64,000 bases of DNA from NCBI GenBank assembly GCA_900169235.1, contig FWCC01000010.1, positions 1-64,000 on the forward strand. The letters run 5' to 3'. A program made the position numbers and the translations under genes. The DNA is from Zarea fungicola. Lineage: Eukaryota; Ascomycota; Sordariomycetes; Hypocreales; Cordycipitaceae. Shown here piece by piece: positions 45,301 to 56,977 of this stretch. The first letter of the stretch is position 1, and each line of letters begins with the position of its first letter. A model generated the notes under the pieces. That model did no database searches and was not told where the DNA came from. It saw nothing but the letters and a program-made list of their open reading frames with translations.

Positions 45301-48300
45301 TCGAATGGCAAAGTAAGACGAGTGATGGCGCAAGAAAAGAAAAGTACTGGAACAAGAAGAAGAAAGTAAGCCCCTGCCTTGCAGGCAATAAACCTACTTG
45401 TTGGGTCAGGTGCATGGTAATTTTAGCAAGCCTGTCTTCCTGACCCGACAAACCGGATTGTTGTCTCTGCAGCATTGGCAACGCACCCAGACGCCTGGGG
45501 CCTGTTCAGATTTCCGAGAGCTGGTGGGGCGTTTTCCTCCCTTTTCCCCCTTCTTCCCTGGCTGTACCCTTGTCGATGTCACATGAGGCATGAGAGCAAA
45601 GGAGAAATATTTCTTACACAGCTAGAAACAGTTGTACGAGGGCGACATTCGGAAATGATAAGTGAGTTGCTTCTTTCGCACAATAAAACAGCTATCCAAA
45701 GAACTCATCTCAAAATGGTTGGCACAATTGACTACACAACGGTGCTGCGGCAGACGAGGAAAGACACTTACTGAGTTCTTAGACCCCTAACTAGTTAATT
45801 GAAAAGGCTGGAGCAGTTGAAGTGCCTGGCTGTTGTTACCAAGGTTTTGGGGGCCACAACGTAAGTCGGCCGGCTTACTTTACCAGTGGCATTGGCGAGC
45901 CTTTTCTTTTTAGAGTTTGAAGCTCGTCTTACCCCAACTGTAATCCTACAGAACACAGCAACAGGCATACCCTACTACCACAATCTCTAATGAAACCTGC
46001 AACGTTAAGTCCAAGCGGAAGCTTGGTGTTTCCCACTGGTGATCGTCAACCTCCTTGACTCCCCGATGGTGGTTGGACACCTCGGTACCTGCCGTCTACT
46101 TGATCCAGGTTTGCTTGCTGGTCAGCAACTGAGCTGCGCTCATGGCCAGGCTAATACATGTCGCGTAATTTTAGAACCGCGCCGGTCACTCTCGACTCTC
46201 ACTAGGCATTCAGTCTTACAGTGGTGAAGCCACGAGCTACGACCTATATTACGGCAGACGGGATTATACAGAAATGGCCAACTCTTCTGGCTTGATATAA
46301 TACCTATTAACCTCGCAAAAGCCCAGCCTGGATGGATACCATGCGCATCCCTCCACTGGAGCAATATCCACAAGGCAGACGGGTGGGCATAGCTACAGTT
46401 CCAAGCAACGGCTTCTACTTCCACCCAAGGATGGGCCCGGCAGCCTTCTTTTCGGCTGTCGTGATTGCGGTGCATGCAGCTAGTTCAGTTCGACACCGTC
46501 CTTTGCTGCCAGACATCTGACGTGCATCAATGCCCAACCTATCACGTCGGCTGATTTATTCTTATTCTTATTATTCTTATTACTGGTTATTCTTATTGTT
46601 CTCATTACTTCTTAAGCCTTCTTGAACATTCGCCAGGCTTACCATCTACGAGAGCCAGCTAAAACGGCCAACATTGGAATGCCGCGAGCCATAGACTAAC
46701 CAAAATGCTATGTTGCTAGCCTTATGTTACCGCTTATTATTCAAAAGTGTCATCGCTGATGCTTGATGACACCGTTTTCTCAGTTAGCAGGGTCGTACGA
46801 CGGAAAAGGCGGGCCACCAAGTCCCAACACACAACGTTAATGACCATCTCACTCTAATAACTTGCTTGCGGCTAATCAGAGACGTGCAGACTCGCACACC
46901 TTCCGGGTCAAGCCTTGTTTGCATGGTCCGCCTTGCATTTCGCCATGCATTCGCTCGTGATTTTTGCGGCATAATAAAATCTTAATTTACTAGGCACCAG
47001 AATGTTTTGTTGAATACGCAGCTCAGACAGTATTTATTAGTGGGTGCATCTTTGACAGTACATGGCCGCCAGGTATTTTCTTGTTCAATGTACACCCCCC
47101 CCCCCCCCCCTGGTCTGGCTTGGCCCTCTTTTGCTTCGCTGTCCCTTCTATCTGAATGACTCACAGGTTATTTATTATGTGGTTTTTTTTTAATTCATCT
47201 TATTAGGGGGTTTTTTTCTGATAAACTTTTCAAGATGCCCTCCACGATCGTAAGGAGAGAAAATGCGTCACGAGTAACGCAGGAAATGGGACACCCTGGG
47301 ACACCGCCATTTTTGCTACCCAACGTGTTCTTGCCCTTAATGACGTGACCTGGATCAGAGTCGGTGAGTGGTTTTCTAACTGACGAGAGAGAATGATTAT
47401 TGTAAGTATCTAGAATCAAATGCGCAAGCAAAAAGCAGAAAAGGAAGAAGTTTTGTCTCACCTGCACGGCCAAAGGACTTTTGATAGGTTCCTGCATGCA
47501 ATTTGAGAACTTTCTTTCTTATACAAAAATATAACCGTTATAATGCATCGCAGAGATTGCTCCTGCATGCAACTTTTCAACTGGCTTTCACCTTTTCCAA
47601 ACGGCTACTGTGATTGGCTTCCCGCGATAGGCCAGCCAGCCTTTACAAAATATCCAGGCATCCCTGTAGCATGGTTATAGTTGGGCTGCATTTTTCCAGA
47701 CCCAAGAGACTGAGAACTGTGACCCTGGGCAAAGATGACGACAGTAATACAGAAAGAACAGCAAAAGGTGGGCAGAGCTACTGGGATACCCTGGTCTGCC
47801 ATGTGGTCCTAAATTGTTACGGCTTTAATAAGAGCTATTTTCGGAGTCTTTGTAATTTGCCTTTAGCGGTACCCAGTTCTGCCGGCCGATACCTTTTTGC
47901 CGAGAACAGTTTTTAGAATTGAACGGTTTACTGATGTCAGCACGCAACAGTCCGTGTAGCTATTGACGGCGTACATTATCGCCGACCTTTCCCCCTTCTT
48001 GAATATTAACAATGAGGCGTCGATTCAATTTTCTTGTATGCTTTACTTGTTGATCTGAATCCCATAGTGTCAAGACATGGTGTAGGCATAATGGAACTTG
48101 GCTTTCGCAATTTTGACAATACTAACAAAATTGGCAAGCCCATCTTTGCGATCCAAGCAGTGGCTTCTTCCCCATTTCCTCTCTCTCCGTAACATACAAT
48201 AAAGGCCAAACTTTTGTGTAACAGCCTAATTACCGATATATACCCTGCTAATGTGCTTGAGTAAGCCCGTGTGCCTCAATTTCTTCAGTAACGTCTTTCT

Positions 48301-49917
48301 GACGCTGAAAACTTGTTTTTTTTTTTTTCGTGGCTGTGTCGGAAGAAATGATTGCTGTGTTGGCTTGAGGACCCAACCGCGCATTGCAACTCCAGGCAGT
48401 ACTGGTAATAAAAATTTAATGATGAGCGTCCAGGATGCCCTGCCAGATGAGATTCAGGACCAGCCGTTGTGCCCCCTTGCCCCAGTCGTGTTAACTCTTG
48501 TAGGGGAGCTTCGGCCACCCATGCGTTGTCTTGGGGGCCAGGCAAGCCATCAAGCCACTTTATAACAAAAGTTTATTATTGACTATTGCGTCCAGTCTAT
48601 GTTCTCCTTTTCGGTGCCTATGTACTGCCCTGTACCCTCGACTAGGCAGCGATGTCATCGCATTGTTCGGGATTTATAACATTGTCATGCAAGGAAATGT
48701 CGGTCCGGAATTTACAATTATGAAACACACTTTACGAATATACCGTTGCGTCTCTACGGAATCTTTTGTCCGGGCCGGTTGTATCTTGTCTCCTACTTCT
48801 CGTCCGAGTTAGTGCATTGTAAACCTGGCACCAACAAGAAGCCGTGGAAACTAAACGACTCGAGCGTCAACCGACAACTACTTGTCACAAAAGGCATGAC
48901 TAAACTGCCTGTCAATGCCCATTGAATATGCAAGGGAAAAGAATGAATTGAATAAAGTAGAAATTCCAATAATAAACCACAGCTTTGACCTTCGAAACCA
49001 TAACCAGTCGTGTTCTAGGCAGCACTAGACCAACGTCTAGCGACGGGTAAAAATTACTAGTACAGTACTAAGAAACGCCCTGCAAGCCTACGATATGGGC
49101 TGGGAAATGGCAAGCATGAGACCCGAAATTATGTAGGCTATTCAAAAACCATATTCGGGGTAATGTGTGCGGGTAGTTATCCTGCCTCATGGCGAAGTCT
49201 TTCAACGTTACAGTGATGCGCCATCCGCCGATAATAGTGGTGTATCTGTAACAAATCACCAAAAGCTGTCAAGCGGAAATCATCATCAAGAAAATCCTCC
49301 TCAGTGTTAGTGAGCGATTCCACAATTGACTCCTTTAAAACTCAAATACTATATTATAATACTGTTGCGCCGCTCCGCGCATTTCATTCAAGAGATAACC
49401 AACGGCGGCGCTATTTCCAAGCCACGGCCGTAGTGTCAGGTTGCTAACACCCATGAGTGGTGGAGTTTTGCATCGCGCGGCATACGAGCAGGTTTCATGT
49501 GTCGGAGACCGGGACTGTCTTGACCTAAAACTGCTCGCACTCTCTTCTGCCGGACAATTCTGGGGTGCCCGCCGTCGTATGTGAGAGAGCTCGTTTATAC
49601 AGAAATTGACTAGTATGATAGGGAGGAATGGTCTTGAACTGAATCATGGAGCGTGTGTGAGACGAAGGATACTTCCGTGCCGTCTCTGATCATTGTCCCC
49701 GCCCAGAACTCGGCCACCTGCCGTGAAACCATCCGGCACACATATGCGCCCCGGCAGTCCCGATTGTCAGTTTCTTGCCTTGCTTACCCTGGCTGTCGCT
49801 CGTGTTTTTTTTGTGGTTCGGCCAAGCTGAGCAGACAGGGCGATGGCAAGCATCTTATAACCCAAAAGGGGCTAACGTTCAATGTCTCTCGCTATTAGGT
49901 TTTGCTGATACATATGA

Positions 49918-49943
49918 CAGGGGAATTCTACAGGGGAATTCTA
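49918..49943. repeat. tandem duplication of a 13-bp unit
   Basis: CAGGGGAATTCTA appears twice, back to back. It is a recent slip-type duplication. Confidence 0.9.
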
Positions 49944-52266
49944 CAGGTAACTAACTACTCCGCACAACGCGCGCAGGTATAGTAGATGGCAAAAAATGGC
50001 AAAAGAGTTACGCCGTCTGTGTGTCTGATATCGGACGGAAACCGCCGTTTTGTACGGGTTGATAATATGCCGAGACCGAGGTTCGAGAGAGACAGTAACG
50101 CCTTCCAGGCTAGGAAAGCCGCCACCAAGCCATGGTTTGCCAAGTGTTTCGGTTGAAGTAACTACCAGAGGCCTACCAACGTACAAAATAAACACCATGA
50201 GCAGATGTACAGTTTGCAGCTACGAACGGACTCTGTCCGTCAAAATGTACAACGTGCAAGACTCTATAGATAACACGCGACCACATACGACACCCTGTCT
50301 AAGCCAGCCACCTGATGAGCCAAGACTGTCGATATGCGAGAATCGACGCCAGCAAAGTTCAATATTTTGTCAGTTGTCACAAACGTGTTAATTAATACAT
50401 GCATAGGCGGTGCGCCGAGAGAGTCGGCGAGGCTGATGGACCAAGTCCCTGTGAACCAATGGGTGCCGCTGCCTTGAGGCCATGGCCACATTTCCATCTG
50501 CCCACAATGATGCCTAGATAGGACCATGGCTGAACCAGACTGTGCGCTGAGGCATGGCGTGGTTGGCCTTCCACGTGGATGTCAGGGGTCTGCCTCCCAC
50601 TCTCTTCGTGACACTTGGCTTGCCAAACGTACGTAGTACTCGTAGTGTGGTGCGGCAAGCGTGTTTTGCTACTGTAAACTGCGGCTGAGCGTAGATTCCT
50701 GCATAGCCAAGACCGGCCTAGCCAGGCCAGCCTTCTAATACCCTTGACGCAGGGGTAAAAAGCGTTGCCTCTTTGTAGTTGTTCAGGTACGGCTGAATAT
50801 TGGAGTTATTCCAGGCCCTCTGGCGTTGCATCACTAAAAAGAAATCAAAAAAATCAAAAAAAAAAAAAAAATCAAAAAAAAAAATCAAACACATAAGAGC
50901 CTTGTCTATGCCACATTTGCATTGGTCCATATACTGGGCAGAATTGCAATCAGGAGGTCTACGTAATTTCAAGTGTCTAATTTACACTCCTAATAATGGC
51001 TGAGACAAAGAAGCTGACTAGTGTGGCTTGGATGTCTAAATATTGCTGATCTGTGATTACCAGCAACCGCAGATGTATAGTACATATGTAACGGACTGCA
51101 GTACGCAGTTACTCGTACATAGAAACTCTTATTAGGCAATCGACCTGCACAACCCGTTGATTGCGCGTGCAGTTGGTGTCTGTGGAGGGTTGGGGTTACC
51201 TCCCGGGTCGGCTGTTCAGCTGTTGTACATAACTATCTGAAAACGGCAACCCATGTCACACAGGCGGCGGGCTGAAGAATGTGAGCACTGGCAGAATGTT
51301 TTGTAACCACCACATTTGCCAGGCATCGGTCCCAATTACACGCCCCCCCTGTCCAGAAGCTGAGAAGCAAAATAAAAGCTCCAAAGAGGTCGAAGCGACG
51401 GGACACAGAAAGCCTACCCCGCGCCAACGGCACGTTTTGTATCTACGTATATAATTAGGTTGAGGCGAAGCTTAGTACCTACAAAGTACAGGGGCAGCGG
51501 AAGGCTGCGGTTGGCGCGGGATGAAGATCCTGGCGCCTGGTGAGGGGCAGATTTGCACAACCTGTTATGCAGTCTTTGATCTGCATACAACTTCAACTTC
51601 ATACGGCGTAACGATATCGCAAAGGAGAATTCCATGTAATGACATGTCATGCAACACAAGACACCAAAACAAATGCATCGTTGTGTACAGAATCAGCGAT
51701 TTATATGGCATACTAGAGCAGACTTTCGTAGTGACAGCTTTGCACTATCGGCTAGCCTGCCATACAAAGTGTGACTACTCCGTACTGGTGTGCTAATATC
51801 TGAGGCAAGAATCCTTGTCAATTGTTTTTAGCCAAAATTGTAACAGGAGCTACGTGTACAAAGGGCGCACTACTGGACATCACGGGAACGAGGCGTCGTT
51901 TTTGACGGGTCTATTTTATCCGATGTTGTGCGTCATTGCCGAACCGCCAGGGGCTTAATACAAAGAAAGGGTGTTTAGTCAACCAAAATGACAGTCGCAG
52001 GGCATATTGTAAGGAAACGTCCGAGTTAGGCCATTGGGGTATACTCTCGTGGAAGCAAGGGTTGTGCCATCTTCCGGGCGGGTCGGATACCGAGGCAGTC
52101 TATCCTCCTCATCTTGACGGAGGGGACCTCGGCGTCAAGCACTGTCCAACGTACCATGTCAACGGTTTTCAGCCGCTCATGCAAACTTAAAGTTAGCGTT
52201 CAATCGGGAGCATCCTTCCTTTCTGCAAATACTCGTGCACATAGTAACAGCTAGGGGGCTTTCAAA

Positions 52267-52300
52267 ACCGGTGATCAAATACCGGTGATCAAATACCGGT
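52267..52300. repeat. tandem repeat ACCGGTGATCAAAT x2.4
   Basis: Two full 14-bp units and a further ACCGGT. Each unit carries the palindromes ACCGGT and TGATCA. Confidence 0.9.
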
Positions 52301-53106
52301 TTGGTCTCAACTTGTTCTCGCACGTAATCAGTATGCCCTCATATACCAATACATCAAGACATCAATAATGGCTATGTTTATCTCGTTAGTGTGTAAGAAA
52401 CCCTACAAAACTACGCACTTGACGGCAAACTTCGGTTGCTTCATTCATAGCTTGTGCACCGTCCGTGCGTTGAGGGATAGGACAGAAAGGAGCTTTGGTT
52501 GCCTCGATAGACAATGCATCTGTACCACACTCGGCAATTAGTTGACCAAGTGCTTCCAATGTATTCAATTTTTTAATGTCATGCACCTTGACTTATATGT
52601 TCTAGGCCAGTCAAAACAGAGAAACCAGGACGGCAATGACCATTTTGAAACACTAGCAGCAGTTTAAACTTTGCTCCCGCTTCATCAGCCGTTTATTCTT
52701 AGCTGATAGAGGTATATGTAGACTAAGCATCTTTTTTTTTGTCATTGATTTTTGGGCGGAGCTCGTAAGCAATGCGCATGGCCAAGCTAAATCATCCGCA
52801 TTGCCTGTGCACCGGCTAATTTGTTTGGCTGCATTGGCTGATAGTTTCGTTCACATCGCCCCTCAGACAGCTAGCTGCTGATTAGAAACGATGATCAGCA
52901 ACGCTGACCATTAGTTTCAGAGATGCCACAGCTTATCAATCATTAATCAGTCGTACGACAGACTTCTGTTCCTTGAATGACTCGGGAGATCATCCCCGTT
53001 GGAGGGACACGGCCAAGCACATTGTAAACCTTGTCTGCGCAAGGTTCGGCAGTTGTTTTCTTGATCGATGTAGGCCACTTTAGCCATCCTTAGCATTAGT
53101 CAATCA

Positions 53107-54024
53107 CTACTCTTCAGCAGGGATCTGGGTCGAGCTAATCCAGTTCTCCATCTTGGCTTGGCCGGTGACCGCATTGCTGCTTCCGGCAACCGACGATTGG
53201 CTTGTTTTGGAACCTGCGTCTCTTCTCTTGACCACTAAGCAGAGCACACGCCCGTAGATAGCGAAGCCTTCGTATGTGACATCCATAGCCATTTTCTTCT
53301 TATCATCTTCAGGGTCACTGTCCGACTCTGCGTTCATGGCTTCACGGCGACGCTTGAATGGTGGCTCCTCATCGCCAGAATCCACGTCAATGGCAGTCTC
53401 CCTGTCGCCATGCTCGAGTCCATTAGCATCTCCACTTTGCCGCCGGTCACGTTTTGCCCTGATTTGATCATCAGCAACTGGAATTGCGGATAAATCAATG
53501 TCATCCTCGTCGCCGCTCTCCTCTTCAATGCGTATAGGGGCGAAATCGGCCTCCTCCACGTCGACTGGTTGATCGTTGGTCTCGCTGATTAGTTTAGTAG
53601 TATTAGACTGCATCAGAGATGGCCCTTTCTCTCGAAAATGTTTCTTTTTGGTAAGTAGAGAGTGGCGAGTACTTGTTTCGGTGAGGAACATTGACACTTC
53701 AAAATCATCTATAAGAAACCATGCCATCGTTAGCTTTCGGCATTTCAAATAAATCGATGATGTAGCACGGAGACCAAACATACCTTTAACAATAACATCT
53801 TTGACACGAGATTTTTTCGAAGGCTTCTTCTTCATTCTTTCCCTTTCCCTTTCTTCCCGCAGCTTGGGGAGCACCAGCGGGCGAATGGCCTCAATCACGC
53901 GTGGCAAGGTCTGGTGTCTTGGATGCAGTAGCCATGATTGCACGAGCGCCGGGCTATCAAGATATATTCGGCATTCTAGAACAGAATATTTCGAAATTCT
54001 TAAGTATCGCCGCACAGGTGCCAT
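53107..54024 (-). CDS. conserved ascomycete protein of unknown function
   Basis: Preferred model: exons 54024-53784 and 53708-53107 (280 residues). The 75-nt intron (GTATGT donor, GCTAAC branch, TTATAG acceptor) is joined to give KDVIVKDDFEVSMFLTET, which reads naturally. The N-terminal 50 residues (VRRYLRISKYSVLECRIYL and so on) are well folded in appearance and resemble N-termini of conserved Pezizomycotina proteins I remember without a function. After that come a lysine-rich patch (MKKKPSKKSRVKD), DDFEVSMFLTETSTRHSLL, then a long acidic, disordered region (IEEESGDEDDIDLSAIP) and an RRR-rich patch that could be a nuclear signal. The intron is a multiple of three and free of stops, so an unspliced 305-residue form is also possible. 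Confidence 0.75.
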   Translation of the reverse strand: MAPVRRYLRISKYSVLECRIYLDSPALVQSWLLHPRHQTLPRVIEAIRPLVLPKLREERERERMKKKPSKKSRVKDVIVKGMFGLRATSSIYLKCRKLTMAWFLIDDFEVSMFLTETSTRHSLLTKKKHFREKGPSLMQSNTTKLISETNDQPVDVEEADFAPIRIEEESGDEDDIDLSAIPVADDQIRAKRDRRQSGDANGLEHGDRETAIDVDSGDEEPPFKRRREAMNAESDSDPEDDKKKMAMDVTYEGFAIYGRVLCLVVKRRDAGSKTSQSSVAGSSNAVTGQAKMENWISSTQIPAEE

Positions 54025-54336
54025 TTTTTCGATTTTTTTGGCAAATATGTGTCTGAAGAGTTAAGGTTACGAAGCAGACAGAGTGAGGACGCATGTGAGT
54101 GATGGCAGCCAGTTGCTACCCCACTGGCGTCAAGGGTATAGGGTAGCACGCGGCCAAAAAATTCCAATGTTGGCCCACTGGGAGCAGGCAAAGAAACGTG
54201 TCGCATCCCGTGGGATTCTTTGCTGAGGCGCTGCAAAAAAATGTGCAGAATATCTTGAAGAATATGGCAACAAGGAGAATGTATTAAATATTCTGTCTGA
54301 AATGCTGAGCTGTTAATCCAAGGCAGCATGCAGCAT
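54025..54336. other. intergenic region between the unknown protein and Yippee genes
   Basis: About 310 bases on the path of two genes that share one strand. No gene is seen. Confidence 0.5.
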
Positions 54337-54779
54337 TTAAAGTGTCTGTGGCAGAACCATAATACACTCCATCTCCAGTATATGATTGCTCATTTTATAT
54401 TCCTGGGACGCATCCGGTACAGCAAGGTACGTCCATCCGAGATACTCATCGCAATTCTTGCAGTGGAATTCCTGAGTTTTGTTCTTTCCAGTAGTCATTT
54501 CACGCTCTTCTGTATGCTTATGCGTGACATTTGTCACGTATTCAAACAGTGTCGCCTTGCCATGGAGACCGCGAAAATGCTATCGAGACAGTGCTTGTGT
54601 AAGCGCGATGAGAATGACGTGCTCTTTCAGCCGCAAATATCAACAGTATAGCCACAACTGAACAACTTAGGACTACTCACACCGCATATGATGCTCTCGC
54701 CTTTGGCGATCATGGTTTTACATTTTTGGCAGCCATATGTATGCTGGGTTTTCTCAGTCAATCTGGTAATCTCAGTCAT
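54337..54779 (-). CDS. Yippee-family zinc-binding protein
   Basis: Two exons (54779-54681, 54579-54337; GTGAGT donor, 101-nt intron) give 113 residues, the usual Yippee length. Joined, the protein reads YGCQKCKTMIAKGESIICG, HFRGLHGKATLFEYVTNV, then FHCKNCDEYLGWTY and SQEYKMSNHILEME. Zinc ligands are C17, C20, C73 and C76. The exon join restores the FRGLHGKA turn found in most members. Yippee proteins are small nuclear or cytosolic zinc folds, conserved from fungi to humans; human YPEL5 is part of an E3 ubiquitin ligase complex, and yeast Moh1 is the relative. The fungal role is mostly unknown. The start is MTEITRLTEK, and an upstream ATG in the same frame gives a less likely longer N-terminus. 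Confidence 0.88.
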
Positions 54780-56136
54780 AGTTAAGGTTGCGGTCTTGAT
54801 TCCTATCTTTGTTGCCACTGTGTAGCGAGATGCTAGAAGGGAAACTGCTGGAATGGAAGAAAAGAGCAATCTTAGCTTGAAAGGTTGCCCGTGAACGTGG
54901 CTGCTTTTCCTCACGTGCACATGCCATGAAGTGCGTAGCCTGCTGCCTTGAGCTCCAAAATCAGGCAACAGGCATGCCGATTTGAAGTGCTAGATGCGGC
55001 TTCATGACTTGGGAAAAAAGGAATTATTAACCATAAGTTTATTCGGACTTTCTCTATTTTGGCTACGGCTCTCTCAGTGCTAATGTGGACTTAACAGTGA
55101 ATTATTGGTCGCCCATGCAGTTATCAACAGCAAACCAGTATCCAAAATACCACCCTGTAGCACTGACACAGACCTGTAGAGTTTTCTTCTTCACCCACAG
55201 ACAGGGCTTGATTTATGATAAAAAAGCCTGCATATTTTGTACCAAAGCTAACGAGCAGCATGCGATTCATCCTTTCGATAGATACTATTGATCACCCATC
55301 TCCCGTCTCGCTCAGATGCTGTATCATTAGGTGGAAATTTTACCCATCGTGCCGAGACTGATCATCTCTAAACATAGCAGTGTGTCAGTGTAAAAACTTT
55401 TAGACAAGAAAGTATTAAGTGGTACATTTAGACCTAAGAAGCCGGTCATAGGGCGTACCGGCAAAACAACCGAAAAGCTCGCGACCAGAGTTATACGCAA
55501 TTGCATAAAATTTAACTCCTAAAGGCAAGGCTTGAATGTACCACAATTGGCTAGATATTGGATGTTTCTTGAAGCGGTCTTCTCTCGTATGGCTCACTGC
55601 ACTGGTGTTGCTACTGAGCCCCATCAGAAACAGCCTGGCAACGTGCTTGAGGCCCTTACAAGGTATAAGTAGACGCCGTCTCAAGTCGGAGAGAACCGAC
55701 GTCAAATTTCGAATTCATATGATACGGAACATTACCTACAGTCCCAGCGATGAGTAGCTTTCTGAGGGAAACTCCTTCGTGATTCCCTACCTATTGAGAA
55801 AAAATTCTTATTCGTCAGAATTGGAATACCACGAATCCGTCACCGACCCTGAGAAAGAATAAACCCAAGCACAAAACCTGGCCGTTCAAAGTTAATTTTC
55901 TGACAATGACGGTTACAATCGATGCAATGAAGAAAAAACAAACTCCAGCTGAAACTGTAGACTGGATATGAATATAGTACATCGTCTATTGTGCTTGTGG
56001 GGGGTTTGCGGGTTCTCCTTGTCGGTACCATTGTTTGCGGTGCTTAGCTTTCTGTTGAGAACTGCCTTCATTTCAGGAATAGAGAAGTAATCACGTATTT
56101 TCTTCATAGGCCAAGTGCCCGTTATGAGACTGCTTT
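54780..56136. other. intergenic region with degraded sequence
   Basis: No intact gene is seen. A reverse-strand open frame (55705-55415) with protein-like composition could be further decayed remains related to the fragment at 56.1-56.5 kb, but I cannot support this. Confidence 0.4.
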
Positions 56137-56495
56137 CACTGGAGAAGCTCACCGTATGTGTTGCTGAGAAACAAGACGCCGGCGCTGCCTGGGAATGGTC
56201 TTGAAATATTGAGCAATATTTACAGATCGATATTTCTCCCAATATGGACTTTGCAAAACATGCCCCAGCACGAAAAGTGAAACGGGAAAGCCCATTTCGT
56301 TGGGGACACATCCCCAGTTCCGCGTACGTTGGGGTTGTCGAAGAGAGACTGTAGAAGGCCTATCTGGACAGTCTCTGCACACGGAGACGATTCATGCTCC
56401 GTGTAAATGACGTCAATCCCAGACAATGAAGTAGTGGTTGAGTGCTCATTTTCTGCGTAAACTATCCAGAGTCTGTGCCTGTGCGACAGTGTCGC
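56137..56495 (-). pseudogene. decayed fragment of a fungal WGFxFHxxCW-motif family gene
   Basis: The reverse strand reads WIVYAENEHSTTT, LSGIDVIYTEH, then SPTKWAFPFHFSCWGMF and CKVHIGRNIDL, a stop, and after it ILLNISRPFPGSAGV and SNTYGELL in the same frame. As I recall, a large expanded ascomycete family (often with an F-box) has the order LTGVG-like, W.F.FH..CW, then a segment with P and Y-G. The internal TAA (56222-56220) replaces what looks like CAA, and a TGA follows at 56139-56137. With no intact N-terminus visible, I call it a pseudogene. It could instead be a diverged, multi-exon gene. Confidence 0.4.
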
Positions 56496-56977
56496 AACTG
56501 ATTAAAACAGCTATTACCCGCTCGTAACTTTCCCATACAAAGAGGCCATTCGTCACCATTATCGATGAGGTCGCCAGCAAGGGCACTCGATATGAGAAAC
56601 CGCGTCTTGCTGCGATCACGAGTCAGCGATGCCCGAAGCAGCACAGGTTGATAGCTTTCGATCCATAGCACCCAGCACTCAATGCTAATTTCTAGCGAAG
56701 TAACAACTTTCTGTAATTCTATTAGAATAAGACCAGATAAGAAAGATAGGTGCTGGAAGTTGATCGAATAAGTATTCATTTGGGATTTTTTTCGATGGGC
56801 TGCGACTGAATGTGCAGTAAACTACGGAGTAATTGCTTCGGTGTTGGCAGCATGCAAGGCGTTTCGCGGCTCCACATTGAAAGTTAGCTGGCACTGCGCT
56901 CCAACAACCTCCAAAAGCCATCGTCAGAAAAAAAAAAGCTGCATTGGCAGCCTCCACGGTATGCATTGGGCGCAAAG
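56496..56977. other. intergenic region upstream of ISM1
   Basis: About 480 bases holding the likely promoter of the isoleucyl-tRNA synthetase gene. One exact TACGGAGTA motif is at 56823-56831. There is an A run just before the start. Confidence 0.5.

Larger units (their letters stand above)
36047..53106. other. gene desert of about 17 kb
   Basis: I find no family-like protein, no rRNA and no transposon motif (reverse transcriptase, transposase or integrase) on either strand. The longest open frame (43523-44068, 181 codons) crosses a 15-base G run and looks accidental. The desert holds homopolymers (G run 43980-43994, C run 47095-47110), short tandem repeats, and two exact TACGGAGTA motifs (44177, 51776). 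A frame at 52586-52386 (reverse) has protein-like composition but no recognised family. It could be an old, decayed region or a long regulatory or non-coding locus. Confidence 0.6.

Noticed and set aside
36047..53106. Transposon or CRISPR-like array
   Set aside because: No reverse transcriptase, transposase or regularly spaced repeats were seen. CRISPR would not be expected in a fungus.
55415..55705. 96-codon reverse-strand frame near the decayed family fragment
   Set aside because: The composition is protein-like but I could not connect it to any family or to the fragment with confidence.
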